A stretch of DNA of 46,067 bases. It comes from Arthrobacter sp. H5 (GTDB taxonomy: Bacteria; Actinomycetota; Actinomycetes; Actinomycetales; Micrococcaceae). Made by a program: the position numbers and the translations under genes. Of this stretch, positions 1-7,790 are shown one piece after another. Each line of letters begins with the position of its first letter. Positions within the stretch are counted from its first letter, which is position 1. The notes beneath the pieces are model-generated. The model worked only from the letters and a program-made list of their open reading frames with translations, searched no databases and was not told the DNA's origin. The DNA is taken from assembly GCF_000520595.1 (NCBI RefSeq), contig NZ_KI914989.1, positions 225,312 through 271,378 on the forward strand, read 5' to 3'.

Positions 1-324
1 GGTCCAACTGCCGCGGCCCGCGGACTCAATGTGGATGCGGCCGTCCGGTTCCGGCAAAAGCGCCCAGGCCATGCCGTAGAGCAGGAGACCGATGCCGCCG
101 AAGACCGCGAGCACCACAAAGATTCCGCGCACCAGAATGGGGTCGAGCCCGGTGCGGGCGGATATCCCGGTTGCCACCCCGCCGATCCAGCGGTCGCCGC
201 CCCGGCTGATGCCGAGGCCGCGGATCCAGGTGAAGAAGCCGTTGCTTGACGATGGTTGTTCCTGCGGCGCGGCGGCCGGCTGACCGCTTTCCGATGCGGC
301 AGGAGGGTCCTGTTGCGAGTTCAT
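1..324 (-). CDS. PspC domain-containing protein, partial (C-terminus off window)
   Basis: The reading frame starts at the ATG complementary to 322-324 and stays open to the window edge, so 108 residues are visible and the end is missing. After a Gln/Pro/Ala-rich cytoplasmic-looking start there is a PspC domain at about residues 35-95, with 'GGDRWIGGVATGISARTG' and then a hydrophobic helix containing 'GGIGLLLYGMAWALLPE'. PspC-type proteins are inner-membrane stress sensors in the phage-shock family. It is divergent from a sensor kinase that carries its own N-terminal PspC domain, so the two probably work in the same envelope-stress circuit. That functional link is inferred from position and shared domain. 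Confidence 0.85.
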   Translation of the reverse strand, partial: MNSQQDPPAASESGQPAAAPQEQPSSSNGFFTWIRGLGISRGGDRWIGGVATGISARTGLDPILVRGIFVVLAVFGGIGLLLYGMAWALLPEPDGRIHIESAGRGSWT

Positions 325-448
325 AGGATCATCCTGACAAAGCATCGGGGGCACAGCTATCGGGGCCTACCCTGAACCGTCCCTGACTGATGGCTGAAAT
401 ACCCTCAAAGGCGGTTCGGAACAACGCGGCGCGTGTTTGGATTAACGC

Positions 449-1702
449 ATGAAGGCTCCTCTGCTCCGTTCCAACGACGCCGTGATAGCCGGCGTATGTG
501 CGGGGCTTGCGGCCCACCTGGGCATCTCCATCCGTGCAACACGGATTGGCATGGCGGCGCTCTGCCTCGCGGGCGGCGCGGGCGTGCTCCTCTATGGCTG
601 GCTGTGGCTGCTGGTACCCACCACGGAAGAACGACGACGGCGGGGCACGTCTTCGCCAGGGCTGCGGTTGGGAACCACTGGACTCGCCGGGGCGGCGGTC
701 GACACCGCTCCCGAGGTTACAGCCCGGGCGCGTGCCGGCAGACGTGAGGCGTTGATCGGTGCTGCGCTCCTGGTGGTAGCCGCAGCGTTTGTGGCGCAGC
801 AGCTAGGCGCCAGTATTCAGTGGGGCTGGGTGCTGCCGGTGGGAGCGGTGGCGGTGGGAGCCGTGCTTGCGTGGTCCCAGATTGACGAGTCGCGGCGTGC
901 GGGCCTGATGGACAGGGCAGGCGCCATCCAGGCCGGCGGTATGGCTCGTCTGATTTTAGGATTGGTCCTTGTGATGGTGGGTGTGCTCATCATGGTGTCG
1001 GGATCGATCTCCTGGAGTCTCACCTGGTCTACGCTGCTTGCAACCGGGGCCGTCCTGGGCGGCGTAGGTCTGGTGCTGGCTCCCTGGGCGCTGAAGTTCT
1101 GGAAGGACCTCGAAGCCGAGCGCGCGGGACGCATCCGCGAGACGGAGCGCGCCGAGATCGCAGCCCACCTGCATGACTCGGTGCTGCAGACCCTTGCCCT
1201 CATTCAGAACAGGGCTGGCTCCGAGCACGATGTGGTGCGGCTGGCACGGGCCCAGGAGCGGGAGCTGCGCAGCTGGCTGTACGCGGACACCGCGCGGCAG
1301 ACCGGCAACTTCGCAGACCGGATCAAGGCAGTGGCAGCAGAAATCGAGGACAGCTACGGCCACCCCGTAGACGTTGTGTCGGTGGGGGACATACCGATGT
1401 CACCCCGCCAGGAGGTGATGGCGCAGGCAGCACGGGAAGCGGTGCTGAATGCGGCCAAGCACGCGGGCGGCACCATCTCCGTGTACCTTGAGGCGGGCCC
1501 GTTTGGTTCGGAGGTCTTTGTCCGGGACCGCGGCCGGGGATTCGATGTGGACGCGGTGCCGGCGGACAGGATGGGAATCCGTGAGTCCCTGTACAACCGG
1601 ATGCAGCGCCACGGCGGCACAGTGATCATCCGGAGCAGCACAGAGGGTACCGAGGTTAAACTGAGGATGCCGGAAGAGAAATCAGGAGAACCGCGTGGCT
1701 GA
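449..1702 (+). CDS. PspC-domain sensor histidine kinase (NarL-partner type)
   Basis: A 417-residue membrane sensor kinase. Residues 1-57 are a PspC domain ('DAVIAGVCAGLAAHLGIS', then 'LLYGWLWLLVP'). Hydrophobic helices follow at about 100-117, 126-141, 167-185 and 194-213. The dimerisation/phosphoacceptor region has 'IAAHLHDSVLQTLA' with His242 as the likely phosphorylated residue, then an HATPase_c domain with N-box Asn334 in 'AREAVLNAAKHAG', G1 'RDRGRGFD' near 360 and G2 'MGIRESL' near 375. The layout is typical of kinases paired with LuxR-type regulators, and the next gene, overlapping by 8 bases, is one. No clear Shine-Dalgarno sequence precedes the ATG at 449. The stimulus is unknown; envelope stress is inferred from PspC. 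Confidence 0.93.
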   Translation: MKAPLLRSNDAVIAGVCAGLAAHLGISIRATRIGMAALCLAGGAGVLLYGWLWLLVPTTEERRRRGTSSPGLRLGTTGLAGAAVDTAPEVTARARAGRREALIGAALLVVAAAFVAQQLGASIQWGWVLPVGAVAVGAVLAWSQIDESRRAGLMDRAGAIQAGGMARLILGLVLVMVGVLIMVSGSISWSLTWSTLLATGAVLGGVGLVLAPWALKFWKDLEAERAGRIRETERAEIAAHLHDSVLQTLALIQNRAGSEHDVVRLARAQERELRSWLYADTARQTGNFADRIKAVAAEIEDSYGHPVDVVSVGDIPMSPRQEVMAQAAREAVLNAAKHAGGTISVYLEAGPFGSEVFVRDRGRGFDVDAVPADRMGIRESLYNRMQRHGGTVIIRSSTEGTEVKLRMPEEKSGEPRG

Positions 1703-2345
1703 GGAAATAAGCGTTGTGGTGGTGGACGATCACGCCATTTTCCGGTCCGGTCTGCGGGCCGACCTGGACCACAGGATTACGGTACTGGCAGAGGCAGCGA
1801 CGGTGGAGGAAGCAATCGCCGCCATTCACCAGCACCGTCCGAGGGTGGTGCTGCTCGATGTCCATCTGCCCGGAGGAATCGGAGGCGGCGGCGCAGAAGT
1901 CATTGCAGGCTGCACGCAGTTGCTGGGCGCCACCAGCTTCCTGGCGCTGAGTGTCTCGGATTCCGCTGAGGATGTGGTGACTGTGATCCGTGCCGGGGCT
2001 CGGGGCTACGTCACCAAGACCATCTCCGGCACCGAAATCTCCGCGGCCGTGTTCCGGGTAGCTTCCGGCGACGCCGTGTTCTCACCGCGGCTCGCCGGTT
2101 TTGTGCTGGACGCTTTTGGAACGGCAGCCGTGGCGTCCGTGGACAGCGAGCTGGACCGGCTGTCGGCCCGGGAGCTGGAGGTCATGCGGCTGATTGCCCG
2201 CGGCTACAGCTACAAGGAAGTGGCCAGGGAGCTCTTCATCTCCATCAAGACGGTTGAGACCCATGTGTCCGCAGTGCTCCGCAAGTTACAGCTCTCCTCC
2301 AGACACGAACTGACCAGGTGGGCGGCGGAGCGGCGACTCCTGTAG
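1695..2345 (+). CDS. LuxR/NarL-family response regulator
   Basis: A 216-residue two-domain regulator. The receiver domain occupies residues 1-120 with the acidic pair Asp11/Asp12, the phosphoacceptor Asp55 in 'VVLLDVHLPGG' and Lys near 105 in 'GYVTKTIS'. The C-terminal helix-turn-helix at about 156-212 has the LuxR signature 'LSARELEVMRLIARGYSYKEVA' (shortened here to the key part 'SARELEVMRLIARGYS') and 'SIKTVETHVSAVLRKL'. The GTG start at 1695 overlaps the kinase stop by 8 bases, so the two are translationally coupled and form a two-component system. A likely target is the divergent PspC gene upstream, which is inference. Its stop lies only 7 bases from the stop of the convergent aminotransferase gene, and no terminator is visible between them. 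Confidence 0.93.
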   Translation: MAEEISVVVVDDHAIFRSGLRADLDHRITVLAEAATVEEAIAAIHQHRPRVVLLDVHLPGGIGGGGAEVIAGCTQLLGATSFLALSVSDSAEDVVTVIRAGARGYVTKTISGTEISAAVFRVASGDAVFSPRLAGFVLDAFGTAAVASVDSELDRLSARELEVMRLIARGYSYKEVARELFISIKTVETHVSAVLRKLQLSSRHELTRWAAERRLL

Positions 2346-2352
2346 GGCGTAT

Positions 2353-3588
2353 TCACTTTGCCGTTGCGAGGAATTCCTGAAGACGGCGGACGCCCTCGGC
2401 AAGATCGGCATCCCCCAGCGCGTAGGAGAGGCGCAGGTAACCGCTTGGACCGAAGGCCTCGCCGGGCACCACCGCCACCTCCACCTTGTCGAGAATCAGC
2501 GCGGCAAGTTCGGCCGAGGTTGCGGGTTTGCTGCCGGCCAGCTCACGGCCAAGGAGATCCCGGACGTCGGCGTAGGCGTAGAACGCTCCGTGCGGAACAG
2601 GGCATTCAACGCCGTCGATCGCGTTAAGCGCGGACACCATAGCCCGACGACGGCGGTCAAAGGCAACCTTCATCTCCTCAACCGCGGTCAGAGGTCCCGA
2701 TACCGCGGCCAGCGCCGCCATCTGCGGGACGTTGGACACGTTCGACGTTGCGTGGGACTGGAGATTGGTGGCCGCCTTCACCACATCGAGGGGTCCGATC
2801 ATCCACCCCACCCGCCAGCCGGTCATCGCATAGGTCTTGGCCACCCCGTTGAGTACCACCACGCGGTCGCCGAGCGCAGGCACAGCCGTCGCGATCGAGG
2901 TGAAGGCGACGTCGTCGTACGTCAGGTGCTCGTAGATTTCGTCAGTGACCACCCATAGTCCCCTGGCGGCCGCCCATTCGCCGATCTCCCGCACCTGATC
3001 CGGGCTGTACACCGCGCCTGTGGGGTTGGATGGTGACACAAAGAGGAGCACCTTGGTGCGGGCGGTGACCGCTTCTTCCAGCTGTGCAACGTTGACCAGA
3101 TAGCCTTGCTCGGGACCTGCGAATACCTCCACCGGGACGCCGCCGGCAAGCCGAATGGCTTCCGGATAAGTGGTCCAGTACGGGGTGGGTACCAGGACCT
3201 CGTCTCCTGGATCCAGGAGCGTTGCGAACGATTCGTAGACGGCCTGTTTGCCGCCGTTGGTCACCAGCACCTGGCTGGGGTCCACATGGTACCCGGAGTC
3301 CCGCAGGGTCTTCTGCGCAATTGCCTCGCGCAGCTCCGGAAGGCCGCCGGCGGGGGAGTAGCGGTGGAAGCGGGGCTGCCGCGCGGCCTCGACGGCGGCG
3401 TCCACAATGTATTCGGGCGTGGGGAAATCCGGTTCGCCGGCCCCGAATCCAATCACAGGGCGTCCCGCTGCCTTGAGGGCCTTCGCCTTGGCATCAACGG
3501 CAAGAGTGGCGGATTCGGCTATGGAGCCCACCCGTTGCGAGACACGTCCCGCAGAGGAGTACTTCAATATGTCAGGGGAGGCGGTCAT
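2353..3588 (-). CDS. aspC: Pyridoxal-phosphate aminotransferase, aspartate aminotransferase type
   Basis: A fold-type I, class I aminotransferase of 411 residues, probably transferring an amino group between aspartate and 2-oxoglutarate in the cytosol. Visible motifs are '[14 protein letters not shown]' near 45-58, Tyr/Trp stacking 'PYWTTYPE' near 136, '[10 protein letters not shown]' with Asn188, 'VVTDEIYE' with Asp216, the PLP lysine Lys251 in '[16 protein letters not shown]', and a C-terminal carboxylate-binding Arg in '[10 protein letters not shown]'. The open frame extends to 3843 and would then run across tRNA-Trp, so that longer form is rejected. ATG at 3588 ('[10 protein letters not shown]') is preferred over ATG at 3603, which lacks a ribosome site. 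Exact substrate preference (Asp, Ala or aromatic) cannot be read from the sequence. Confidence 0.88.
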   Translation of the reverse strand: MTASPDILKYSSAGRVSQRVGSIAESATLAVDAKAKALKAAGRPVIGFGAGEPDFPTPEYIVDAAVEAARQPRFHRYSPAGGLPELREAIAQKTLRDSGYHVDPSQVLVTNGGKQAVYESFATLLDPGDEVLVPTPYWTTYPEAIRLAGGVPVEVFAGPEQGYLVNVAQLEEAVTARTKVLLFVSPSNPTGAVYSPDQVREIGEWAAARGLWVVTDEIYEHLTYDDVAFTSIATAVPALGDRVVVLNGVAKTYAMTGWRVGWMIGPLDVVKAATNLQSHATSNVSNVPQMAALAAVSGPLTAVEEMKVAFDRRRRAMVSALNAIDGVECPVPHGAFYAYADVRDLLGRELAGSKPATSAELAALILDKVEVAVVPGEAFGPSGYLRLSYALGDADLAEGVRRLQEFLATAK

Positions 3589-3700
3589 GGGGTTCCCGTT
3601 CATCGCGGCATTGGTGGGCCATTCCAGCTTAGGCGTTTGCCGCCGTCGCTGCCTGCCTTTACGCGCGTGCACGGCAAGTGAATGTCGGTTCCCCGCCCGG

Positions 3701-3730
3701 TTCGACGTGCGGGAGAGGATTGCGTAGACT
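3701..3730 (+). promoter_or_regulatory. Candidate sigma-70-type promoter for tRNA-Trp/secE
   Basis: TTCGAC (3701-3706), an 18-base spacer and TAGACT (3725-3730) would start a transcript about 70 bases upstream of tRNA-Trp. The -10 hexamer resembles those ahead of rpsL, infA and secY in this window. This is a pattern match only. Confidence 0.35.
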
Positions 3731-3806
3731 AGTTCCTCGGTGTTGAAATCGCCATGATGGTCCATGCCTTCAGTTAGGCAGGGGAATCGGGCGCAGTTCG
3801 ATCCAT

Positions 3807-3879
3807 AGGGTAGTGGCGCAATTGGTAGCGCAGCGGTCTCCAAAACCGCAGGTTGCAGGTTCGAGTCCTGTCTGCCCTG
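3807..3879 (+). tRNA. trnW: tRNA-Trp (anticodon CCA)
   Basis: A 73-base cloverleaf. Acceptor arms AGGGTAG and CTGCCCT pair with one G-U wobble; the anticodon stem GCGGT/ACCGC encloses loop CTCCAAA with anticodon CCA at 3840-3842; the T arm is GCAGG-TTCGAGT-CCTGT. The discriminator base is G at 3879, and the terminal CCA is not encoded. tRNA-Trp directly upstream of secE-nusG is a common actinobacterial order, so it may share their transcript. Confidence 0.97.
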
Positions 3880-3986
3880 CGCATAACCGTCAGTAGTTTC
3901 GGCGGCGGTGCGGCGATGAAATGTTCATGGGTGGCGGTCCGGTGAGGCCACGCTCAGAAATCTACACAGAATTGATGAGGTTGAAG

Positions 3987-4247
3987 GTGACCGATACAGC
4001 TGCGAGCAGCTCCAAGGGCAGCCCCGCCGGCAAGCAGACCCCCAAACGGGGTCCTATTGCCCGCATCATTCTGTTTGTACGTCAGATCATCGCCGAACTG
4101 CGGAAGGTGGTTGTACCCACCCGCCGCGAGCTGGTGCGGTTCACCATTACCGTCATGATTTTTGTGATCATCATGATCCTGATCGTGACGGGCCTCGATT
4201 TTGTTTTCGGTTCCGGTGCGGTGTGGCTGTTCGGCGGCGAAGGCTGA
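3987..4247 (+). CDS. secE: Preprotein translocase subunit SecE
   Basis: An 86-residue small subunit of the SecYEG channel. It has a polar N-terminus, the conserved amphipathic stretch 'AELRKVVVPTRRELVRFT', then a single long transmembrane helix 'VMIFVIIMILIVTGLDFVFG' near the C-terminus, which is the single-helix form of most bacteria other than enterobacteria. The GTG at 3987 is chosen because GAGG (3977-3980) lies 6 bases upstream and the length suits the family; an in-frame ATG at 3975 and a longer frame from 3921 are possible but lack support. nusG follows after 59 bases, the usual pairing. Confidence 0.9.
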   Translation: MTDTAASSSKGSPAGKQTPKRGPIARIILFVRQIIAELRKVVVPTRRELVRFTITVMIFVIIMILIVTGLDFVFGSGAVWLFGGEG

Positions 4248-4306
4248 CGTCCGTCCCACTGGCAGTAACCGAAAAGCGCAAGCAATCCCAGAAAGCAGGC
4301 AGCTAG

Positions 4307-5176
4307 GTGTCCGAGCAAGAACTCGAACGGCAGATCACAACCGAAGAGGATGATCTGGGCAGCGAGGATCAGGCAACTGAGACCGGTGTTGAGGAAACAC
4401 CGGCCGGTGCCGTCGTGTCCGATAATGACCAAAGCTCCGATGACACTCCACGTGGCGACGACACTCCAGGTGACGACGCCGCCCAGGGCGCGGGCGCCAC
4501 GGATGCGGAAGACGCTGACGCGGATGACGCGGATGTCACGGATGCGGAAGACGCCGAAGAGGCTCCGCCCGCAGTCGATCCCGTCGCGGAGTTCAAGGCC
4601 AAGCTGCGCCGCCAGGACGGCGACTGGTACGTCATTCACTCCTACGCGGGGTATGAGAACCGGGTTAAGGCCAATCTCGAAACCCGCATCCAGACACTGG
4701 ACATGGAAGAGCGTATCTTCGAAATCCAAGTGCCTATGGAAGAAGTTGTGGAGATCAAGAACACCACCCGCAAGATCGTGAACCGGGTTCGTATCCCGGG
4801 TTACGTGCTGGTGCGGATGGACCTTACCGATGAGTCCTGGGGTGCTGTCCGGCACACTCCAGGCGTGACCGGATTTGTGGGCAACGCGCACAATCCCGTG
4901 CCGCTCAGCCTGAATGAAGTCTTCTCCATGCTGGAGCACACGGTGGTCCACACCGATGCTGAATCGGGTAAGCCCATGAAGTCGCAGGTCACCCCGGCAA
5001 CGGTCAACTTCGAAGTTGGCGAACCGGTTACGGTCAATGAAGGTCCGTTCGAGACCCTCCAGGCAACCATTTCCGAGATCAAGCCTGAGTCCCAGCAGCT
5101 GGTGGTCCTGGTGTCCATTTTCGAGCGCGAAACTCCTGTGACGCTTTCGTTCAGCCAGGTCACCAAGCTGCAGTAA
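4307..5176 (+). CDS. nusG: Transcription termination/antitermination factor NusG
   Basis: A 289-residue RNA-polymerase-associated elongation factor. Residues 1-95 are a very acidic, Asp/Glu/Ala-rich extension typical of actinobacterial NusG. The NGN domain follows from about 105 ('[16 protein letters not shown]') through '[14 protein letters not shown]' and '[10 protein letters not shown]', and the KOW domain lies at about 233-289 ('[12 protein letters not shown]', '[16 protein letters not shown]'). NGN binds polymerase and KOW contacts Rho or S10. The start is GTG at 4307 with a weak purine-rich site upstream. The acidic region contains an exact 18-base direct repeat (see findings). Confidence 0.96.
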   Translation: MSEQELERQITTEEDDLGSEDQATETGVEETPAGAVVSDNDQSSDDTPRGDDTPGDDAAQGAGATDAEDADADDADVTDAEDAEEAPPAVDPVAEFKAKLRRQDGDWYVIHSYAGYENRVKANLETRIQTLDMEERIFEIQVPMEEVVEIKNTTRKIVNRVRIPGYVLVRMDLTDESWGAVRHTPGVTGFVGNAHNPVPLSLNEVFSMLEHTVVHTDAESGKPMKSQVTPATVNFEVGEPVTVNEGPFETLQATISEIKPESQQLVVLVSIFERETPVTLSFSQVTKLQ

Positions 5177-5221
5177 CAATTTTCGTCTGGCCCGGAGCCG
5201 CTTAGTCCGGAGCAGACGGCA

Positions 5222-5269
5222 GGCCACCACGCCATGGTGGCCAACCACCCACGGGACGCTCCTGTCCCG
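5222..5269 (+). promoter_or_regulatory. Two hairpins in the rplK leader
   Basis: The 123 bases between nusG and rplK hold GGCCACCA/TGGTGGCC (5222-5229 with 5235-5242, 5-base loop) and CGGGAC/GTCCCG (5252-5257 with 5264-5269). L1 represses the L11-L1 operon in several bacteria by binding leader RNA; these hairpins are candidates for that or for processing. The role is inferred. Confidence 0.4.
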
Positions 5270-5299
5270 GGGGACACAAAGTAAAAGAAGGACCCATCA

Positions 5300-5728
5300 A
5301 TGGCCCCCAAGAAAAAGGTCACCGGCCTGATCAAGCTGCAGATCAATGCAGGCGCTGCCAACCCGGCACCGCCAATTGGTCCTGCTCTTGGCCAGCACGG
5401 TGTCAACATCATGGAATTCTGCAAGGCATACAACGCCGCCACGGAGTCCCAGCGCGGAAACGTCATTCCCGTGGAAATCACGGTGTATGAAGACCGTTCA
5501 TTCACGTTCATTACCAAGACTCCGCCAGCAGCCGAGCTGATAAAGAAGGCCGCAGGCGTTCAGAAGGGTTCCGGTACGCCGCACACCGTCAAGGTTGCCA
5601 AGCTGACCCAGGCCCAGGTAGAGGAAATCGCCACCATGAAAATGGAGGACCTCAACGCCAACGATGTGAAGGCTGCTGCCAAGATCATCGCCGGTACCGC
5701 CCGCTCGATGGGTATCACTGTCGAGTAG
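5300..5728 (+). CDS. rplK: 50S ribosomal protein L11
   Basis: 142 residues, the usual length for L11. The N-terminal domain has '[20 protein letters not shown]' (proline-rich hinge helix) and '[16 protein letters not shown]'; the C-terminal rRNA-binding domain ends with '[18 protein letters not shown]'. L11 binds the GTPase-associated centre of 23S rRNA and is the thiostrepton target; the proline positions '[10 protein letters not shown]' are intact. The start ATG at 5300 follows AGAAGGA. It is co-directional with nusG upstream and rplA downstream, with structured RNA in both gaps. Confidence 0.98.
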   Translation: MAPKKKVTGLIKLQINAGAANPAPPIGPALGQHGVNIMEFCKAYNAATESQRGNVIPVEITVYEDRSFTFITKTPPAAELIKKAAGVQKGSGTPHTVKVAKLTQAQVEEIATMKMEDLNANDVKAAAKIIAGTARSMGITVE

Positions 5729-5731
5729 CAG

Positions 5732-5813
5732 TTGAAGCGGCTTGCCGCTTCGAAAGACAAACAATCAAATAACGACGCCGGACTGACCACCTCAGGTGGG
5801 CAGGCGCCGTCGT
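5732..5813 (+). promoter_or_regulatory. Structured rplK-rplA intercistronic RNA
   Basis: The 141-base gap has a hairpin GAAGCGG/CCGCTTC (5734-5740 with 5745-5751, loop CTTG), then an imperfect nested stem with ACGACG (5772-5777) against CGTCGT (5808-5813) enclosing CCACC/GGTGG (5787-5799). A gap of this size between L11 and L1 is larger than in many bacteria. L1 binding, RNase processing or partial attenuation are all possible. Confidence 0.4.
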
Positions 5814-5869
5814 ACGTGGCAGGGCCGAGCGCGGTCCGCAGACCACAACTGCATAAGGAGAAAAAGCAG

Positions 5870-6577
5870 ATGGCAAAGCGCAGCAAAGCATATGAGGCAG
5901 CTGTAGCCAAGATCGAGGCAGACAAGCATTACGCCCCGCTCGAGGCAGTAGTTCTGGCGAAGGAAACCAATCCTTCCACGTTCGATGCAACCGTTGAGGT
6001 TGCGTTCCGTTTGGGCGTTGACCCGCGCAAGGCTGACCAGATGGTCCGCGGCACGGTCAACCTCCCGCACGGCACCGGCAAGACCAAGCGCGTCCTCGTC
6101 TTCGCGACGGGTGAAAAGGCAGAAGCGGCAATTGCCGCCGGCGCCGACTTTGTTGGTTCCGATGACATGATCGAAAAGGTTGCCGCCGGCTGGGTCGATT
6201 TCGACGCCGCCGTTGCAACACCGGATCTGATGGGTAAGGTCGGACGCCTCGGAAAGGTACTTGGTCCCCGTAACCTGATGCCCAACCCGAAGACCGGTAC
6301 CGTAACCGCTGACGTCACCAAGGCAGTCACCGACATCAAGGGCGGGAAGATCGATTTCCGCGTGGACAAGCACTCCAACCTGCACTTCATCATCGGCAAG
6401 GTCTCGTTCGATGTGCAGAAGCTCGCCGAAAACTACGCGGTGGCACTGGAAGAGGTTCTTCGCCTGAAGCCGTCGGCTTCGAAGGGCAACTACATACAGA
6501 AGGCAACGGTTTCCACCACCTTCGGCCCGGGAATCTCTGTTGATCCCAAGGTCACCAAGGTGCTGGCTGACGCCTAG
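5870..6577 (+). CDS. rplA: 50S ribosomal protein L1
   Basis: 235 residues, normal for L1. It begins '[20 protein letters not shown]' and contains the family core '[20 protein letters not shown]', '[20 protein letters not shown]', 'KTGTVTADV' and '[14 protein letters not shown]'. The open frame reaches back to 5732, but ATG 5870 is preceded by AAGGAG at 5855-5860 and matches family starts. L1 forms the mobile stalk at the E site and is a translational repressor of its operon in several bacteria. A hairpin terminator follows at 6600-6630. Confidence 0.98.
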   Translation: MAKRSKAYEAAVAKIEADKHYAPLEAVVLAKETNPSTFDATVEVAFRLGVDPRKADQMVRGTVNLPHGTGKTKRVLVFATGEKAEAAIAAGADFVGSDDMIEKVAAGWVDFDAAVATPDLMGKVGRLGKVLGPRNLMPNPKTGTVTADVTKAVTDIKGGKIDFRVDKHSNLHFIIGKVSFDVQKLAENYAVALEEVLRLKPSASKGNYIQKATVSTTFGPGISVDPKVTKVLADA

Positions 6578-6599
6578 GACTTAGCAAGCATTTGCCGCA

Positions 6600-6630
6600 G
6601 GGCAGGTACAGCGTCAGGCTGAACCTGCCC
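6600..6630 (+). terminator. Hairpin after rplA
   Basis: Stem GGGCAGGT (6600-6607) with ACCTGCCC (6623-6630), a 15-base loop, followed by CGTTGCATTT with only a weak T tract. It ends the secE-nusG-rplKA block. Confidence 0.6.
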
Positions 6631-6692
6631 CGTTGCATTTAAATGATATTTAGTCATTGGTATTTCTCAATCACTTGGATTACCATGGTGCC

Positions 6693-7790
6693 ATGACTAC
6701 CATGTCCATCACCATTGAGCGGCTTGAACTTCCGGAATCGCTGGACTCCGCAGGGGCAGCTGATTTCATTGCAGCTTCCAACCTGGGCAATCTCGTGGAG
6801 CGGCAGCTCTGGGGCCATGATGATTTTTTTCACAGTGTCCGGGAGCGCTTTGAGGCCGCACGGCCCAATCAGTTTGAGGACCGGGTCACCTTTGTGGCCA
6901 GGCACGGAGGCCGGGTTATCGGGAAGGCTGTCATCGATGTACCGCTGACGGACAACCTGGGAACCTGCTACGTGACTGTGCTGGTGCATCCCGACTTCCG
7001 GAGGCAGGGTCTGGGCGGGCGGCTGCACGCAGCTGTTGAGGAGGTGACCCGCCGTCTGGGCAGGACCACCATGATGTCCTGGTCCGACCAACCCGCCAAC
7101 GGCGTGCCCAATGGCCCGGGGGTGCTGGTCCCGGCCACAGGTGCCGGGGGATACCCGGGGAGCAGCGCCAGCGCCATCCTCGCGCTGCATTCGGGGTACA
7201 GCCTGGCGCAGATCGACAGGGCCAGCAGGCTGATGCTGGCAGAGGCGCTGCCGTCGGTCCCGGCTATGCACGATGCCGCCATGGCAGTGGCCGGACCGGA
7301 CTACCGGATGGTGGATTGGTTGGATGACTGTCCTCCTTCGCTGGTGGACCAGTACGCCCGGCTCCGTCAGGCCATGAGCACTGATGTGCCGATGGGTGAT
7401 CTTGTATGGGAAGAAGAGGTTTGGGATGCAGACCGCGTGCGTGAAAGTGAGCAGCGGATACGCAGGAGCGGCGGACGCCGCTTGATCCGCGCGGTGCTGC
7501 ACCTTCCCAGCGGAATCCTCGTAGGGCACACGATTCTGGACTATCAACCCAACAAGCCGGAGGTTGTCTCGCAGGAGGACACGCTGGTGATCACCGCCCA
7601 TCGCGGGCACAGGCTCGGCATGTGGCTCAAGGCCGCCAACCTGCTCGCGTTGAACACCGTCTGGCCTGCGGCGCAGCGCGTATACACGTGGAACGCGGAG
7701 GAGAATGCTCACATGCTGGCGGTCAACGTGGAGCTGGGTTTCAAGGCCGTGGGGTACACGGCGGCATGGCAGAAGAAGCTGGAAGGATGA
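6693..7790 (+). CDS. Two-domain GNAT N-acetyltransferase
   Basis: 365 residues with two GNAT-like halves, an architecture shared with mycothiol synthase and other actinobacterial acyltransferases. The first acetyl-CoA motif A is 'VLVHPDFRRQGLGGRL' near residue 100; the second half has 'ITAHRGHRLGMWLKAANL' and 'TWNAEENAHMLAVNVELGFK' near the C-terminus. Substrate unknown. ATG 6693 or ATG 6702 could be the start; no good ribosome site precedes either, and the frame continues to a TTG at 6657. The next gene is a paralogue overlapping its stop. The pair splits rplA from rplJ and is accessory to the ribosomal cluster. Confidence 0.85.
   Translation: MTTMSITIERLELPESLDSAGAADFIAASNLGNLVERQLWGHDDFFHSVRERFEAARPNQFEDRVTFVARHGGRVIGKAVIDVPLTDNLGTCYVTVLVHPDFRRQGLGGRLHAAVEEVTRRLGRTTMMSWSDQPANGVPNGPGVLVPATGAGGYPGSSASAILALHSGYSLAQIDRASRLMLAEALPSVPAMHDAAMAVAGPDYRMVDWLDDCPPSLVDQYARLRQAMSTDVPMGDLVWEEEVWDADRVRESEQRIRRSGGRRLIRAVLHLPSGILVGHTILDYQPNKPEVVSQEDTLVITAHRGHRLGMWLKAANLLALNTVWPAAQRVYTWNAEENAHMLAVNVELGFKAVGYTAAWQKKLEG

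Noticed and set aside
3589-3843. Long N-terminal extension of the aminotransferase
   Set aside because: It would run antisense through tRNA-Trp and its upstream region and lacks family similarity; ATG 3588 gives a normal-length enzyme.
4082-5248. 388-residue open frame opposite secE-nusG
   Set aside because: Antisense to recognised genes, low-complexity His/Gly/Leu-rich shadow with no family features.
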